Origin: Sycon ciliatum
Taxonomy: Eukaryota; Porifera; Calcarea; Leucosolenida; Sycettidae
Length of the DNA: 64,000 bases
Direction: 5' to 3'
NCBI RefSeq assembly: GCF_964019385.1
Contig: NC_088645.1
Coordinates: 37,676,632 to 37,740,631 of the forward strand
The notes beneath the pieces are model-generated. The model saw only the letters and a list, made by a program, of their open reading frames with translations. It did not search any database and was not told the origin of the DNA. This document shows positions 54,124-63,970 of the stretch, piece after piece (positions within the stretch are counted from its first letter, which is position 1; every line of letters begins with the position of its first letter). The position numbers were made by a program, and so were the translations under genes.

Positions 54124-54293
54124 TGCGGGTTCGAATACCAGGATATGCCTGAAAAAATAGGAGAATTGAAAAATTTATAACATCCTATGCTTTTTTTGCC
54201 GCCAGAATAATAATGGGAAATTAGAGGCCACATGCCACGTACTGCTCTTTTCTCTCCGAAACTCAACACTTGCAAGCCAGATATGAAAGAAAG

Positions 54294-54676
54294 TGTTGTG
54301 AACCCTCTGGTTCTCTGAAGTATCAGGAACGAACGACCCCACACGGCACGAGGACAACTATTATTCTCAGTATATTTCACTTCCATCGACTAACAACAAT
54401 GAAATGAATGGACAACTGAATGAACTGAACTAACTGAATAACTAACACTAAAACCACCAGGTAGTTATAGCGTGAAAATGACAGCGTATATGAGAAAAGC
54501 ATACACATACAACATACAACTACAGCGCACTCAGCAAACCGCACATAGCGCATGTAGCGTATACTACGTCGTAAACATCAACGGTACGGCGGAGTCGGAA
54601 TACAACTGCATTGGAACGAACACAATGTCACAAGCGAGAAGGCCTTTCACTCTCGAGAACTTGTGGTTTCACAACA
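54294..54676 (-). repeat. 3' LTR (minus-strand element)
   Basis: 383 bp, TG...CA ends, nearly identical to 55846-56228. Bordered inside by the polypurine tract. Confidence 0.93.
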
Positions 54677-54758
54677 TTCTCCCCACCAAAGGGCTTCTCA
54701 CCGCCGTACAACAACTCACAAGTCAAACGATTTGGAGCTTACAACGCGTCATCTTCTG

Positions 54759-55814
54759 CTACGGTGGTGGCCATGGTAGAATATCACTAATGCCCACCAA
54801 TTCAGAAAACTCGACATCGCGAAGCTTGCCGCTGTGGACTGTCGCACACGACACTGTCACCGATCCACTTCGACATGGGGTAGACGCTGGACCAGACAAC
54901 ACACCACCGATAATGTCATAAAGCTCGACGATGTGGGCTGTCACACACGACATGGTCACCGGTACACTGCTTCGACCCGGGGCGGGCGCGGAATCCGAGG
55001 ACACACATCGGATCTCTGTGTTCCACACAGTCTCGCCGCTTACTTCTTCCGTGCTAACCAGTAGTATCGCCCTTCTTATTTTCTCGGCTTCTACGCCTTG
55101 CGTTTCTAAGTCTTGCGCCTCCAACTCTTGCGCCTCCAACTCTTGCGCCTCCAACTCTTGCGCCTCCAACTCTTGCGCCTCCAACTCTTGCGCCTCCAAC
55201 TCTTGCGCCTCCAACTCTTGCGCCTCCAACTCTTGCGCCTCCAACTCTTGCGCCTCCAACTCTTGCGCCTCCAACTCTTGCGCCTCCAACTCTTGCGCCT
55301 CCAACTCTTGCGCCTCCAACTCTTGCGCCTCCAACTCTTGCGCCTCCAACTCTTGCGCCTCCAACTCTTGCGCCTCCAACTCTTGCGCCTCCAACTCGTT
55401 CGGCCGAGACTCCAGCTGCTTCTGAGCGTCTCCGACCGATGTCGCCATGCACTGTACCGACCCAGTGGGCCTCGGATCTGATCCTCCCACTGGCTTCGAA
55501 TACTCTTCTGACCGCTGCTTGTCTGTAAGCAAAGTCTTACACGCCTTGTCCGGCGTCCTTCTGGGCGAGGCAAGCAAATCTCGCTTTGCTTCGTCATAAT
55601 ATGTACTGACGGCGATGCGCTCGTCCATCTTCTTGAGCTTTTCGTTAAACTCTGTGCGGAGCGCACCCTCTTGCCGTCTAGCACTGTGCTCTTCAAACTC
55701 CTCGCGCTGTCGGAGCCTCTTCTCCACGTATTCTCTCAACCTATCGCCTTCAAATCCATACCGAATTCCGTTGGCGATAAAGCTGGCTTCAATGATCCAT
55801 AGTTCCTGTGCCAT
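54759..55814 (-). CDS. Gag-like protein with 15 bp repeat domain
   Basis: From the first ATG (55814) 351 residues; the frame stays open ten codons further, into the primer-binding site, but without an ATG. Residues about 1-70 (ELWIIEASFIANGIRYGFEG then DRLREYVEKRLRQREEFEEH) resemble the coiled, charged N-terminus of Ty3/gypsy-type gag proteins in animals. The centre is 19 copies of the pentapeptide ELEAQ from a perfect 15 bp repeat, predicted to be a long acidic helix. The C-terminal part is Ser/Val/Thr-rich. No CCHC zinc knuckle is visible. It is the only protein of the element, so mobility would depend on a helper. Confidence 0.75.
   Translation of the reverse strand: MAQELWIIEASFIANGIRYGFEGDRLREYVEKRLRQREEFEEHSARRQEGALRTEFNEKLKKMDERIAVSTYYDEAKRDLLASPRRTPDKACKTLLTDKQRSEEYSKPVGGSDPRPTGSVQCMATSVGDAQKQLESRPNELEAQELEAQELEAQELEAQELEAQELEAQELEAQELEAQELEAQELEAQELEAQELEAQELEAQELEAQELEAQELEAQELEAQELEAQELEAQDLETQGVEAEKIRRAILLVSTEEVSGETVWNTEIRCVSSDSAPAPGRSSVPVTMSCVTAHIVELYDIIGGVLSGPASTPCRSGSVTVSCATVHSGKLRDVEFSELVGISDILPWPPP
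55111..55395. repeat. 19 perfect copies of a 15 bp minisatellite
   Basis: TCTTGCGCCTCCAAC is repeated 19 times without a change, with diverged units at the edges. Since 15 is a multiple of three and the unit lacks stops in all six frames, every frame is open here. Only the minus gag frame is likely real. Confidence 0.97.
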
Positions 55815-55845
55815 GCTCGCTTCGTATCCTGGCGTGGTCGCCAAA

Positions 55846-56228
55846 TGTTGTGAACCCTCTGGTTCTCTAAAGTATCAGGAACGAACGACCCCACACGGCA
55901 CGAGGACAACTATTATTCTCAGTATATTTCACTTCCATCGACTAACAACAATGAAATGAATGGACAACTGAATGAACTGAACTAACTGAATAACTAACAC
56001 TAAAACCACCAGGTAGTTATAGCGTGAAAATGACAGCGTATATGAGAAAAGCATACACATACAACATACAACTACAGCGCACTCAGCAAACCGCACATAG
56101 CGCATGTAGCGTATACTACGTCGTAAACATCAACGGTACGGCGGAGTCGGAATACAACTGCATTGGAACGAACACAATGTCACAAGCGAGAAGGCCTTTC
56201 ACTCTCGAGAACTTGTGGTTTCACAACA
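55846..56228 (-). repeat. 5' LTR (minus-strand element)
   Basis: 383 bp, partner of 54294-54676. Promoter-bearing in the direction of the gag ORF. Confidence 0.93.
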
Positions 56229-56233
56229 GAAAG

Positions 56234-56285
56234 AAAAAATCATCAGTCACACCACCGGGACTCGAACCCAGTACCTGATGTGATA
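56234..56285 (-). mobile_element. tRNA-derived SINE head (minus)
   Basis: In reverse complement GGGTTCGAGTCCCGGTGGTG with flanking ACTGATGATTTTTTC. This matches the B-box part of the SINE at 5811-5880 (GGTTCGAGTCCTGGTGGTGA). The LTR element is inserted at its edge. Confidence 0.55.
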
Positions 56286-56589
56286 TGATGCTCATGTCTT
56301 ATCACGTGACTATTACGTCATATATTTTGCCTGTGTATTACGTCACAACCAGCATGCGCCATCTTGGACTAGTCGCCTGAAGTGCATGCTTGGCTTGACC
56401 TGGTTCAGTAGACGTCGGCGGATAATGCTCGAAAATCCCACGGATTATGCTTTTCAGTATGCTGGCAATATGCTCTGCAAATCACTAAATTATGCTCAAA
56501 TTATGCTTCTTGACACTGTGCTCTTTCATGTTTATAATGCCATTAAAATGTATAGAATGTGTACTCGGGATCAAGTGTGGACTTCCTGA

Positions 56590-57115
56590 GAAAACTGCAT
56601 GGAAGATCTTGTCTCAGCTATGGATAAGGAACCAGGATACAGCTACTTCTATATACAGGTTTTTTCCAACCCGCCCTGGAACACGCCACCTCGGCCTGGT
56701 CCTATGCCATCACCAAAGCTGAGCTGGAGCGTTTAAATATTTTACAAGCCAGAGTAGCTAGGAAGTATTTGCTACGTAAAAAAGTCAATGTAAATAGATG
56801 CGAAACGAAATCCCAGTTAAACGCCCTTTGTGACTTAGAGTCCTTGCACTTTCGCAGACAATTATCAGCTCTTGTTACTCTATTTAAACTTATACATATA
56901 TCTCCAGAACACCTCCACCATTTTCACCTTTCATTGTCTTCAAGTCCAAGAAGACCAAACGAACTTAACATCAATTATCAGTTTATCACGGTAGGCGTTT
57001 TTTCTTCCCTCTTTCCCAACAAAGCTGCAATGCTATGGAATTGCCTACCGCCTTCTCTTACCTCTATAACCAGCCTCCCATGATTCAAGCATTCTCTCTA
57101 TCAGCATTTTCGCCG
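56590..57115 (+). pseudogene. LINE ORF2 C-terminal region
   Basis: One frame gives QPALEHATSAWSYAI followed by ERLNILQARVARKYL, then DLESLHFRRQL...LFKLIH and finally LWNCLPPSL. These are, in order, the conserved blocks after the reverse transcriptase core in Jockey/CR1/L2-like elements. A premature stop before FKHSLYQHF and loss of the 5' part make it a pseudogene. Confidence 0.8.
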
Positions 57116-57978
57116 ATATATTCATTACACTGACGGTATCCCAACTCAGTCCTTAATCACCCGATTTTGTATGCTTCGATCTATTGCCTTAGCCTATCCT
57201 CGATTAACTGCTCCCTCTACATAACGTTGTCATTTCATTCTTCTTGCAGGAGATCCCCTCGACAGGCCCAAAGCCTTTGGGAAATCCTTAAAGTTAAATA
57301 TAGAAAAAAACAAATACATGTAGGCACTGCAACATCAATACAAGCATAATTATGTACAACTCTGGACGGTGAACTTTTTGACCTTTGACGCCCTAAACAT
57401 TAGACATCTGTTACATTAATTTTACAGTGTAGATCAGGCCCTTTCACCGAGCCGTGCCAGATATATACCGTGGTATGGTACGACTCCCTGCCGAGTCCCG
57501 GGTGTAGATTGGAAAGGCTTTCTGTCCAAAGCCTTTCCGTACTGGTGCTCGATGTTTTCAGTTTGGGAACACCAAGTGTACCGCTAAAGACACGTGGTCG
57601 ACACGTTGTTGGCAAGTTGTTGACACTTTGTTGACACGTGACCCAATTACCGGCCTACCAAGTGCCTTTGGCGACCGCTAACAGCAACTGTGGAACAGTG
57701 CAGTGCCCTTTTTTGGAGCAACGTACGAGTAGTGCCCGTGGATTATGACCCCGCGACCCCAATCTACGTGGCGGTCCGCAATTCGCTACTTCATACTGAC
57801 TGGCGTCCGGCATCGTCCCGAATTTGGCCGCAATCTGCTCTCGGGACCCCTATAGGGCTCCCTGACCTGCTCCATCTCCGCCATGCATCGTCAATGTACT
57901 GCGCATCCACCCAGGCCAGGACTGCACTTACTTACGGGAAGGAGTATTAGTCCAGCGGCCCAAACTTCAAAAAGAATT
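57116..57978. other. No gene assigned
   Basis: An 86-codon frame at 57690-57950 is unassigned. A segment near 57905 (GGACTGCACTTACTTACGGG) resembles 61465. No other feature. Confidence 0.4.
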
Positions 57979-58316
57979 TCCGTTTCAGTCTCAAGCAGAC
58001 AACCTGGGTTCTTCACTACGGCCTAAAGAATGTATACCTGACCTGGATTCCGCTTGTTGTCATCTTCAGAGTTAGGGCAGAAGCTCAGGAGAAGCCAATT
58101 TATCCGCTCTCGTCGGCGATACTGCGCACCATCTGGGGGTGCACACTTCACGGAAAGGAGCGCCTTTTTCAAATTTTTGAAGATGACGACGACACCGACA
58201 AGATACTCTTTGAAATGTAGAATTGCATTTTCGTTTGGTAGTTGCATAGTAGTTGCGTTTCGCGCTGTTTGAGTGCCTCCTGCCCACCGCTCGCAGCATG
58301 GTAGACACCTTTTGAC

Positions 58317-59092
58317 ATGATGGAGGAAGAGGCCGTGGAGCTTCTTAGGCCTCGTCCTGGGAATGGCGTTGTATCGCGGGAATTTTGCTTGTGCCATTGC
58401 GTTCAATGCATCGCAGGAAAAGCAAACCCGATTTACTTTGCAGAGTTGGGAAACTTTGTTTGAAGCTGCTAAATGCAGGCAGGACGAGCTATACCTTCTT
58501 GTGCGAGAGCGTCCGCGGATGGTACCACCGCAAGTGCTACAGTACATACACTAACAAAACGTTGCTGGGTCGGCTGCCACTTGGACGTGGCCATGACTTT
58601 TCAAGCCATTCTGAATTGGAGGAGATACATGTATGTGATGATGGGACACCATGTACCAGCAAAGCGTAGAACAAGGAGAGATGTACAATGATTGAATCCA
58701 CATCTGCAGACTTGTGCCTCATGACATGTGCATCTAGCAGAGTTGGAGAACAACGCAAGAATTTTGGCTTTCGCTCCAGAATGGCCCAGATTGCGTTGCA
58801 GCGGAAATCCACTATCAACGTCGGAGCATGCTACAGTGCCTTCACCCACCTGGCCACTATGCACCGGCAACGAAGTGGCAAAGGGAGTGACCAGCCGTCG
58901 GCCTACGAAACATTTGACAGCCTGGTGCTGTATATACTGTCCGAGTTGAAGTCTGCAAGGGCCTTGCCCATGAAGCTTCTCACGGATAAGTACAATAACT
59001 GCAAACGGCACCAGCTTGGCCGACCATCACACTCCGCCTTAGTATCCAACTTTCATGCTGAAAAAGAAGATAATGAGCTACTTGGGGACCAG
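58317..59092 (+). pseudogene. Exon 1 of transposon gene, frameshifted
   Basis: Starts at the double ATG (MMEEEAVELL...). Continuous similarity to a repeated invertebrate protein type is spread over three frames: CLCHCVQC in the first, SWETLFEAAKCRQDELY in the second (58442-58505) and GWYHRKCYSTYTNKTLL in the third (58516-58566). An in-frame TAG follows at 58667, after which 58688-59092 stays open to a perfect donor CAG|GTGAGT. The Cys/His arrangement (C...HRKCY...YT) suggests a zinc-binding or transposon-associated domain of unknown role. At least two frameshifts and one stop mark it as broken. Confidence 0.5.
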
Positions 59093-59781
59093 GTGAGTTC
59101 TTGGCATTGTTGAATGTGTAGAAATAATTTGATTATGTTTTGTTGTTTGGTCATGACCAAGGAAATCCAAATAACACATACGCTCAACTACAAGATCACA
59201 TGATTGCATGTACACACCAGATCATGAGTTCAGACTCAACTCATGCACAGCAACTAAAAGCCGCTAAGTTCATTTCACACGCGCGCTCGGGAAACGGCAC
59301 ATGCTGCATGCATAACATAACACGATGCGCTTCTATCATGAATGTCTGGGTGGCCAAGGAATGCCACAATGTGTATGTAGACGTGAACACTACAGTGCCT
59401 GACATCTACAACATAGGAATGTATTATATGGAATGCAAGTGTTCATGCTCATGTAATGTGGTAGTCTTCTTTGGTTGAATTACGTTCGTGGCTGTTACAC
59501 GTATTATTACGACCAGCTTGGCTCTCGCGCTACTTCACACGGTACACATGTAGGTCAGAATAAATCAGGGCTTGTGGTCCGAGTCAGAGTAATGTCCAAA
59601 GCTGACGTCAGTATTCTAGGCTGACTTTATGCAAGAAGAGACAGAATTATAAACTGGTTGTTTTCTAAACACAATTGTATAGCCCGTGATAACGCGGACA
59701 TGCGAACTTGACTTGTTTAAGGATCGAATTTCATTGGCGTGTTTCATTTGCGTTTGTGTTTGAACTGTGTGTTTCCTTCAG
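59093..59781 (+). other. Predicted intron
   Basis: Donor CAG|GTGAGT and acceptor TTTCCTTCAG|CAA, both strong and both in phase 0, joining the open frames on either side. Confidence 0.6.
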
Positions 59782-60351
59782 CAATTGACATGTATGGTAA
59801 GTGGCATGGGTATACAGGCGCACTCTTCACGGAGCAACCACTTGTCTGTGTCGTCTGCAAACGGTCCGATGGCCGGTAATACCCAGTCATTGCCGAACAG
59901 TCATACTAGTAACGCACCTGGCCCGGCTCCAACCATCCCAGTCCAGCCGGTCGCCGCAGATTTCCTGCCCGCATTCACGTCCACTGCGCACCCCAGTGTC
60001 CGGCAAGAGAACGGGCCCAATGCCAGGAGTTACGACGGGCCCACTGCCAGGAATTACGATAGGCTCACTGCCAGGAGTTACGATAGGCCCGCTGCGATAT
60101 CCACTGGGCTTGTCCCCGCCAATGTCGTGTTGCCCACTCATTTCGGCTTCAAAGGATCCGCTACTCCGCCGCGTCAGGTGAACACCAGTGGATCCGTTTC
60201 ATCTCTGGGTACTACATTAGCCTCCAGTACAGATGTGTTGGCTAGTACGGCTTTGACTATAACCTCGGGTGCGAGGCAACCAGTGGCGGCTGCGGTGTCT
60301 TCTACAGCACCATCTCAACCACGGTCGCAGCAGGTTCTTGCTGATCTCTAG
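59782..60351 (+). CDS. Exon 2: Ser/Thr/Pro-rich low-complexity tail
   Basis: 189 residues from the acceptor at 59781, in phase with the preceding exon. Rich in Ser, Thr, Pro, Ala and Asn. Three imperfect repeats of 10 residues (GPNARSYD, GPTARNYD, RLTARSYD, RPAA) lie near residues 80-110. No domain. The stop is at 60349-60351, just before a GT/CA microsatellite. The poly(A) signal follows at 60839. It could alternatively be read alone with an upstream start at 59767, but that lies in the acceptor tract. Confidence 0.45.
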   Translation, partial: QLTCMVSGMGIQAHSSRSNHLSVSSANGPMAGNTQSLPNSHTSNAPGPAPTIPVQPVAADFLPAFTSTAHPSVRQENGPNARSYDGPTARNYDRLTARSYDRPAAISTGLVPANVVLPTHFGFKGSATPPRQVNTSGSVSSLGTTLASSTDVLASTALTITSGARQPVAAAVSSTAPSQPRSQQVLADL

Positions 60352-60545
60352 CGTGCTATGTGATGTGTGAGTGTGTGAGCGCGCGGACGCGCACACACAA
60401 TGCCATGTGTTGTGCGGTGTGTGTGTGTGTGCGTGCGTGTGTGGTTTGTGTATGTGTGTGTGCGAGCGCGCGCGCGCACAATGTCATGTGTTGTGCGGTG
60501 TGTGTACGTGTGTGTGCGCGCACGCGCGCATACACACAATGCCAT
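60352..60545. repeat. GT/GC-rich microsatellite
   Basis: Two related blocks of (GT)n, GCGCGC and ACAATG(C/T)CATGTGTTGTGCG text. Alternating purine-pyrimidine sequence able to adopt Z-form. Confidence 0.9.
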
Positions 60546-60838
60546 GATGAGGGTGAAGGCAGTTTCGATAGTGGATTGGACTGTGAATCGGACAGTGAGT
60601 CTGAAAGCTAAGGCTAGTGGACCGCACTATTGACGTTTTTGAATTGATTTGAATTTGAATTGTACTTTTCAACTCTGCAGCAAATGACAAATACACTACT
60701 GCGCTATTATTTACAACATCTTCCCTATCGCTCGTTTGCTAAGATCAGCTTATGATCGCTATCACTCTGCCGTTTTCCGGTGTCCTTTGCTTCGCTCGTG
60801 CTAGCTCTCTTCCGCTGGTGTTGTCGAGATCGTGTCCC

Positions 60839-60844
60839 AATAAA
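60839..60844 (+). terminator. Poly(A) signal AATAAA
   Basis: CAATAAATC about 490 bp after the stop at 60351, inside the transposon's right half. Confidence 0.4.
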
Positions 60845-61259
60845 TCATGTGAAATCCTCTCATACGAAAGATCCATGTTTGGGGGTGATTTTGGTCGAAT
60901 TTTACAACAAATCAATCTGTGCCATCTCTAATCACCATCAATAGGAAATGAACGCTCGGCAAAGGGCAACCATGATCTACGAATCATCGAAATACAAGAA
61001 CAAATTCACATCGACTGCACTAATTTTCAATAAAATATCGTATCGCATGCTGCCAATTTCAATCAAGGAGTCGTAAAATAACGTAAAATAACGACTTCCG
61101 TAACGAAACCTAAAATTGGTTCTCCCCAGCTTATGCCCTAGTTCTGGACATGACAACAAGCCGTTTCGACATCCCTAGGACATGGTCTTTCCACCCATGC
61201 AAAGCTCAGGTTGTCTGCTTGAGACTGAAACGGGACTTGCAAAACAACGTCTTTTAGAT

Positions 61260-61690
61260 TTGGGCCGCAGGACTATATTTGCAAGATGGAACCTGGGAAC
61301 TGGAAGACGACGAAGAAGAAGCGTGGGAATCCGGCGGCAATGGCTGGGATGTAAGTCCAACATTGCTGGTGCTAGAGTTGCCACTGCTTGCTTTAATATA
61401 AGGGAATCATGTGTGTTGCCTTTTGCCTTTTCCGACGTCCTCCTCCGACTGTACTCCTGATCCCAGGACTGAACTTACGGGAAGGAGTGCTTCCAAGATG
61501 GAAGACCAAGAAGAAGAAGCCGCTGAATCCGGCGGCAATGGCTGGGGTGTAAGTCCAACAATTCTGGTGCTAGAGTTTCCACTGCTTGTTTATAAGGGAT
61601 TCATGTGTGTTGCCCTTTTTTGCCTTCTCCCATGTTCTCCTCCGACTGTACTGGTGAACGCTGTGACATATGTTGCCCTTTCCAGGCAGT
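61260..61690. repeat. Tandem duplication of about 210 bp
   Basis: Two diverged copies share AATCCGGCGGCAATGGCTGG, GTAAGTCCAACA, CTGGTGCTAGAGTT, TCATGTGTGTTGCC and CTCCTCCGACTGTACT. Each includes a donor site GTAAGT. Confidence 0.8.
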
Positions 61691-63425
61691 AGAAGGGAGG
61701 GGCGGGGGGGGGGGGGGGCAGTACATCCTGGCATCCAGGAATGCTAGGTGGAACTAGGCAATCTGACCTTTCCTTTTACTCCAATAATGGTATGGATGGG
61801 GGGTTCTTGAACATCCTCAGTCTTGTTAGAGTGAACTGTGCAACTCGGCAATCGGTGATAGCAGAGGACCAATGCCGATGGCGATGCTCCTTCCTTTTTC
61901 TCTGTCACAGGCTGCGGTCTCGAGAAGAAGCGTTATTTCTGCATTCCAAGAAGGACGGCACAATGGTGAGTGGAACTTCGTGGGTATGCAGCCTTGCTAG
62001 TTGAATTGTAAATCAACCATTCTTCCTGTCTCTGACTTCTTCAATGTCTTCCTCAGTGTCGGACTGTCCGCGTCGCATTGAACTGGTCCGATGAGGCTGC
62101 TATTGCACACACAGTGAGGGAACTCCCATACGGGAACTCGGAAGTACTGCTACAGTACAGGTAAGGTGGTCATTGCTTATGTGGGTGCGCCGTTGTTGTC
62201 AACTTTTAAGCCAGATGTACTCCGACCTACATGGAGTCTGAAAGTAGTCAGCTGGCGAACTACAATTGAAGTTTAGACGTTATATGCCGCGGCTTGGTCA
62301 GCTTTTTCAGTTTCACAATGCATTGCACTCAGCACCGCTTCTCGGAATATCTTGTCAGGATAGCTGTGGAACGCATCCTCCCCAGTGGCGGAACGGCAAA
62401 TGTGCTGTTCATTTTTAGGCTTGCTTTTGTGGTACGTGCAAATCCCCATTGAAAAGACATAGTGGAGACCAGAAACTGCAAATAGATGTTGGGAACCGCG
62501 AAGACCACCCTTCCTCGTCAAGTTCCCTGAGGGTGTGGAGGGGGGGGGGGGGAGCGGAGGAGGGACATTCCTGCACTGCTTAAAGTAGGATTCACAGGAG
62601 CATTTTCAGAAATTGTTTGTACATTTGTACCAGTTGTAACCGACAAACGCATTCTCATTGAGCTTTGACTTGAGGCACGTCAGCAAGGCACTGTTGCATC
62701 GCTGACGTCTTGTCGTGATTCTGTGAATGGTATTTTGTGCGAGTTTGCATCGCACGCAGAATCGCAGGTCGTGTCGCATTGCGCAGCACACTGCCAAATT
62801 GCTTCTGTGAATCCCACGTGAATGTGAATTCCAATGGGAATGTAATCCATTGCCAACAGGTGTATTCCCGAGCTGTGCATCATACTGCAAAATTGCTCCT
62901 GTGCATGCGAGTTTGCATCGCACGCAGAATCGCAGGTCGTGTTGCATTGCGCAGCACACTGTCAAATCGCTTCTGTGAATCCCACGTGAATGGGAATTCC
63001 AATGGGAATGTAATCCATTGCCAACAGGTGTATTCCCGAGCTGCGCATCGTACTGCAAAATTGCTCCTGTGCATGCGAGTTTGCATCGCACGCAGAATCG
63101 CAGGTCGTGTCGCATTGCGCAGCACACTGCCAAATTGCTTCTGTGAATCCCACGTGAATGGGAATTCCAATGGGAATGTAATCCATTGCCAACAGGTGTA
63201 TTCCCGAGCTGCGCATCATACTGCAAATTGCTCCTGTGCATGCAAATGGATTTCATTGCTCTTCTGTAGTTTGGGAAATTCTCGATTATGATAATTGTGC
63301 GTGTGTGTGTACACCAGCCCTGAACATACATGTAGGTGACCCATTTGTGGTGTCTCATAGCCTACCTCACGACCTTATGCTTTCTTTCTGTATCACTTGT
63401 ATCTTGCAGGTATATCACCCCGTGA
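61286..63425 (+). CDS. Possible four-exon small gene, 79 residues
   Basis: Exons 61286-61350, 61911-61965, 62057-62160 and 63410-63425 have good splice sites (GAT|GTAAGT, CACAG|G, ATG|GTGAGT, CTCAG|T, ACAG|GTAAGG, TTGCAG|G). They keep one frame through phases 2, 0 and 2 to a stop. The product begins MEPGNWKTTKKKRG, continues LRSREEALFLHSKKDGTM and CRTVRVALNWSDEAAI, and ends LLQYRYITP. No family is recognised. Exon 1 with its donor is duplicated downstream (61498-61548), where the frame is shifted, so alternative first exons are possible. The last intron holds the 168 bp repeats. Confidence 0.35.
61691..61910. other. Intron sequence with G-run
   Basis: A G homopolymer-rich tract at 61700-61718. 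Otherwise nothing supported. Confidence 0.4.
62739..63242. repeat. 168 bp tandem repeat, three units
   Basis: Units starting at GAGTTTGCATCGCACGCAGA (62741, 62909 and 63077) are almost identical over 168 bp. As 168 is divisible by three, long frames open on both strands (62737-63291 plus, 62606-63358 minus). These are better explained as repeat artefacts than genes. Lies in the predicted last intron. Confidence 0.9.
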
Positions 63426-63459
63426 CGACCACATCGAAGTCTGAAATTGAAGTGTGAAG

Positions 63460-63967
63460 ATGCTTCAGCAACCCCTTCATATTTTTCCATTGCTTTTATT
63501 GTGCTTCTACTGTGCATGTGATGGCAATGTATGCCGGTGACACGGTCAGATTTTGTCCATGCGTGTAACGTACACCTGCATGCTATCGTTGAAAAGGATC
63601 TGCCACTTACGATCTTCGGACGAGTATCAGGTCAGCTTGGTTTTGTGTGGGCTGTACCAGATGCTGTTCACTTCTCTATCTGTTGGATATGTGACTTTCT
63701 GCAAGTTTCTGGTGTATGGTGGCCACTTCTTTGCTTGTCTTTGTATGACATTACAATAATTCTGTATTCACAGCTTCCATGGTGTGGTCTGCAAACTGCA
63801 ATCCTTAGGCAAATATTATCATCACGCTGCAATGTTGTGCTTTGGCCGCCAGCTTACCTACACATTGTAGTTGAATTATTTTTGTTTCACAACTGACTTC
63901 CTGAAGTATGGTGGCTACTGCTTTGCATGGCATTATACAATGTTCATCAAGAATTTCCTGTTTGGGT

Positions 63968-63970
<3 letters not shown>
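63460..63970. other. No gene assigned
   Basis: A 121-codon frame (63531-63896) is rich in hydrophobic residues but has no recognised motif. Two similar blocks (GTATGGTGGCCACTTCTTTG near 63714 and GTATGGTGGCTACTGCTTTG near 63906) hint at a local duplication. Confidence 0.35.

Larger units (their letters stand above)
52152..54200. mobile_element. Composite foldback with THAP element and hAT MITE
   Basis: Arms of about 200 bp: left 52152-52352 and right 53522-54200, the right one interrupted by a hAT-like MITE. Paired blocks include AAGCATAGG, GGGTTCGAAT (a tRNA B-box), ACTTCGCATACATACT/AATGCGAAGTGTAT and TTCAAATAGGGCTTTCAAA. The B-box-like GCGGGTTCGAA suggests a tRNA-SINE origin of the arms. 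A third, direct copy of the TTCAAATAGGGCTTTCAAA block precedes the THAP element, and a palindrome with CACGGTACGGTA lies at about 52340-52455. Confidence 0.7.
54289..56233 (-). mobile_element. Complete non-autonomous LTR retrotransposon
   Basis: The LTRs at 54294-54676 and 55846-56228 are each 383 bp, begin TGTTGTGAACCC, end TTTCACAACA and differ at one base by my reading (54317 versus 55869). GAAAG is duplicated on both sides (54289-54293 and 56229-56233). On the minus strand, TGGCGACCACGCCAGGA starts two bases inside the 5' LTR and fits a primer-binding site complementary to a tRNA 3' end, of tRNA-Arg type (inference). GGTGGGGAGAA just before the 3' LTR is a polypurine tract. Only a gag-like ORF is present; protease, reverse transcriptase and integrase are absent. 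Confidence 0.93.
57980..61233. mobile_element. 3.25 kb TIR transposon with a spliced gene inside
   Basis: CCGTTTCAGTCTCAAGCAGA at 57980 is mirrored at 61214-61233. The arms (57980-58101 and 61113-61233) also share CTTGTTGTCAT, AGGGCA(G/T)AAGCT and AGAA(G)CCAATTT. The interior holds a frameshifted Cys/His-type ORF, an intron and a Ser/Thr/Pro-rich exon, then an AATAAA. No canonical DDE domain is recognised and no clear target duplication is seen, so the superfamily is open. Confidence 0.7.

Noticed and set aside
54834-55425. Possible CRISPR array (regular short repeats)
   Set aside because: No spacers: units are directly contiguous 15-mers inside a coding frame of a eukaryotic retroelement.
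54931-55696. Plus- and minus-strand frames with repeated CASNS, LQLLR, RVGGA or WRRKS units
   Set aside because: Other-frame readings of the 15 bp repeat inside the gag ORF. Only the minus frame 54759-55814 continues into non-repeat gag-like sequence.
58023-58547. 174-codon minus-strand frame
   Set aside because: Antisense to the recognisable WYHRKCYSTYTNK text and extends into the transposon's terminal inverted repeat.
62606-63358. 250-codon minus-strand frame
   Set aside because: Held open by three 168 bp units (a multiple of three). No motif, no promoter, and it overlaps a predicted intron.
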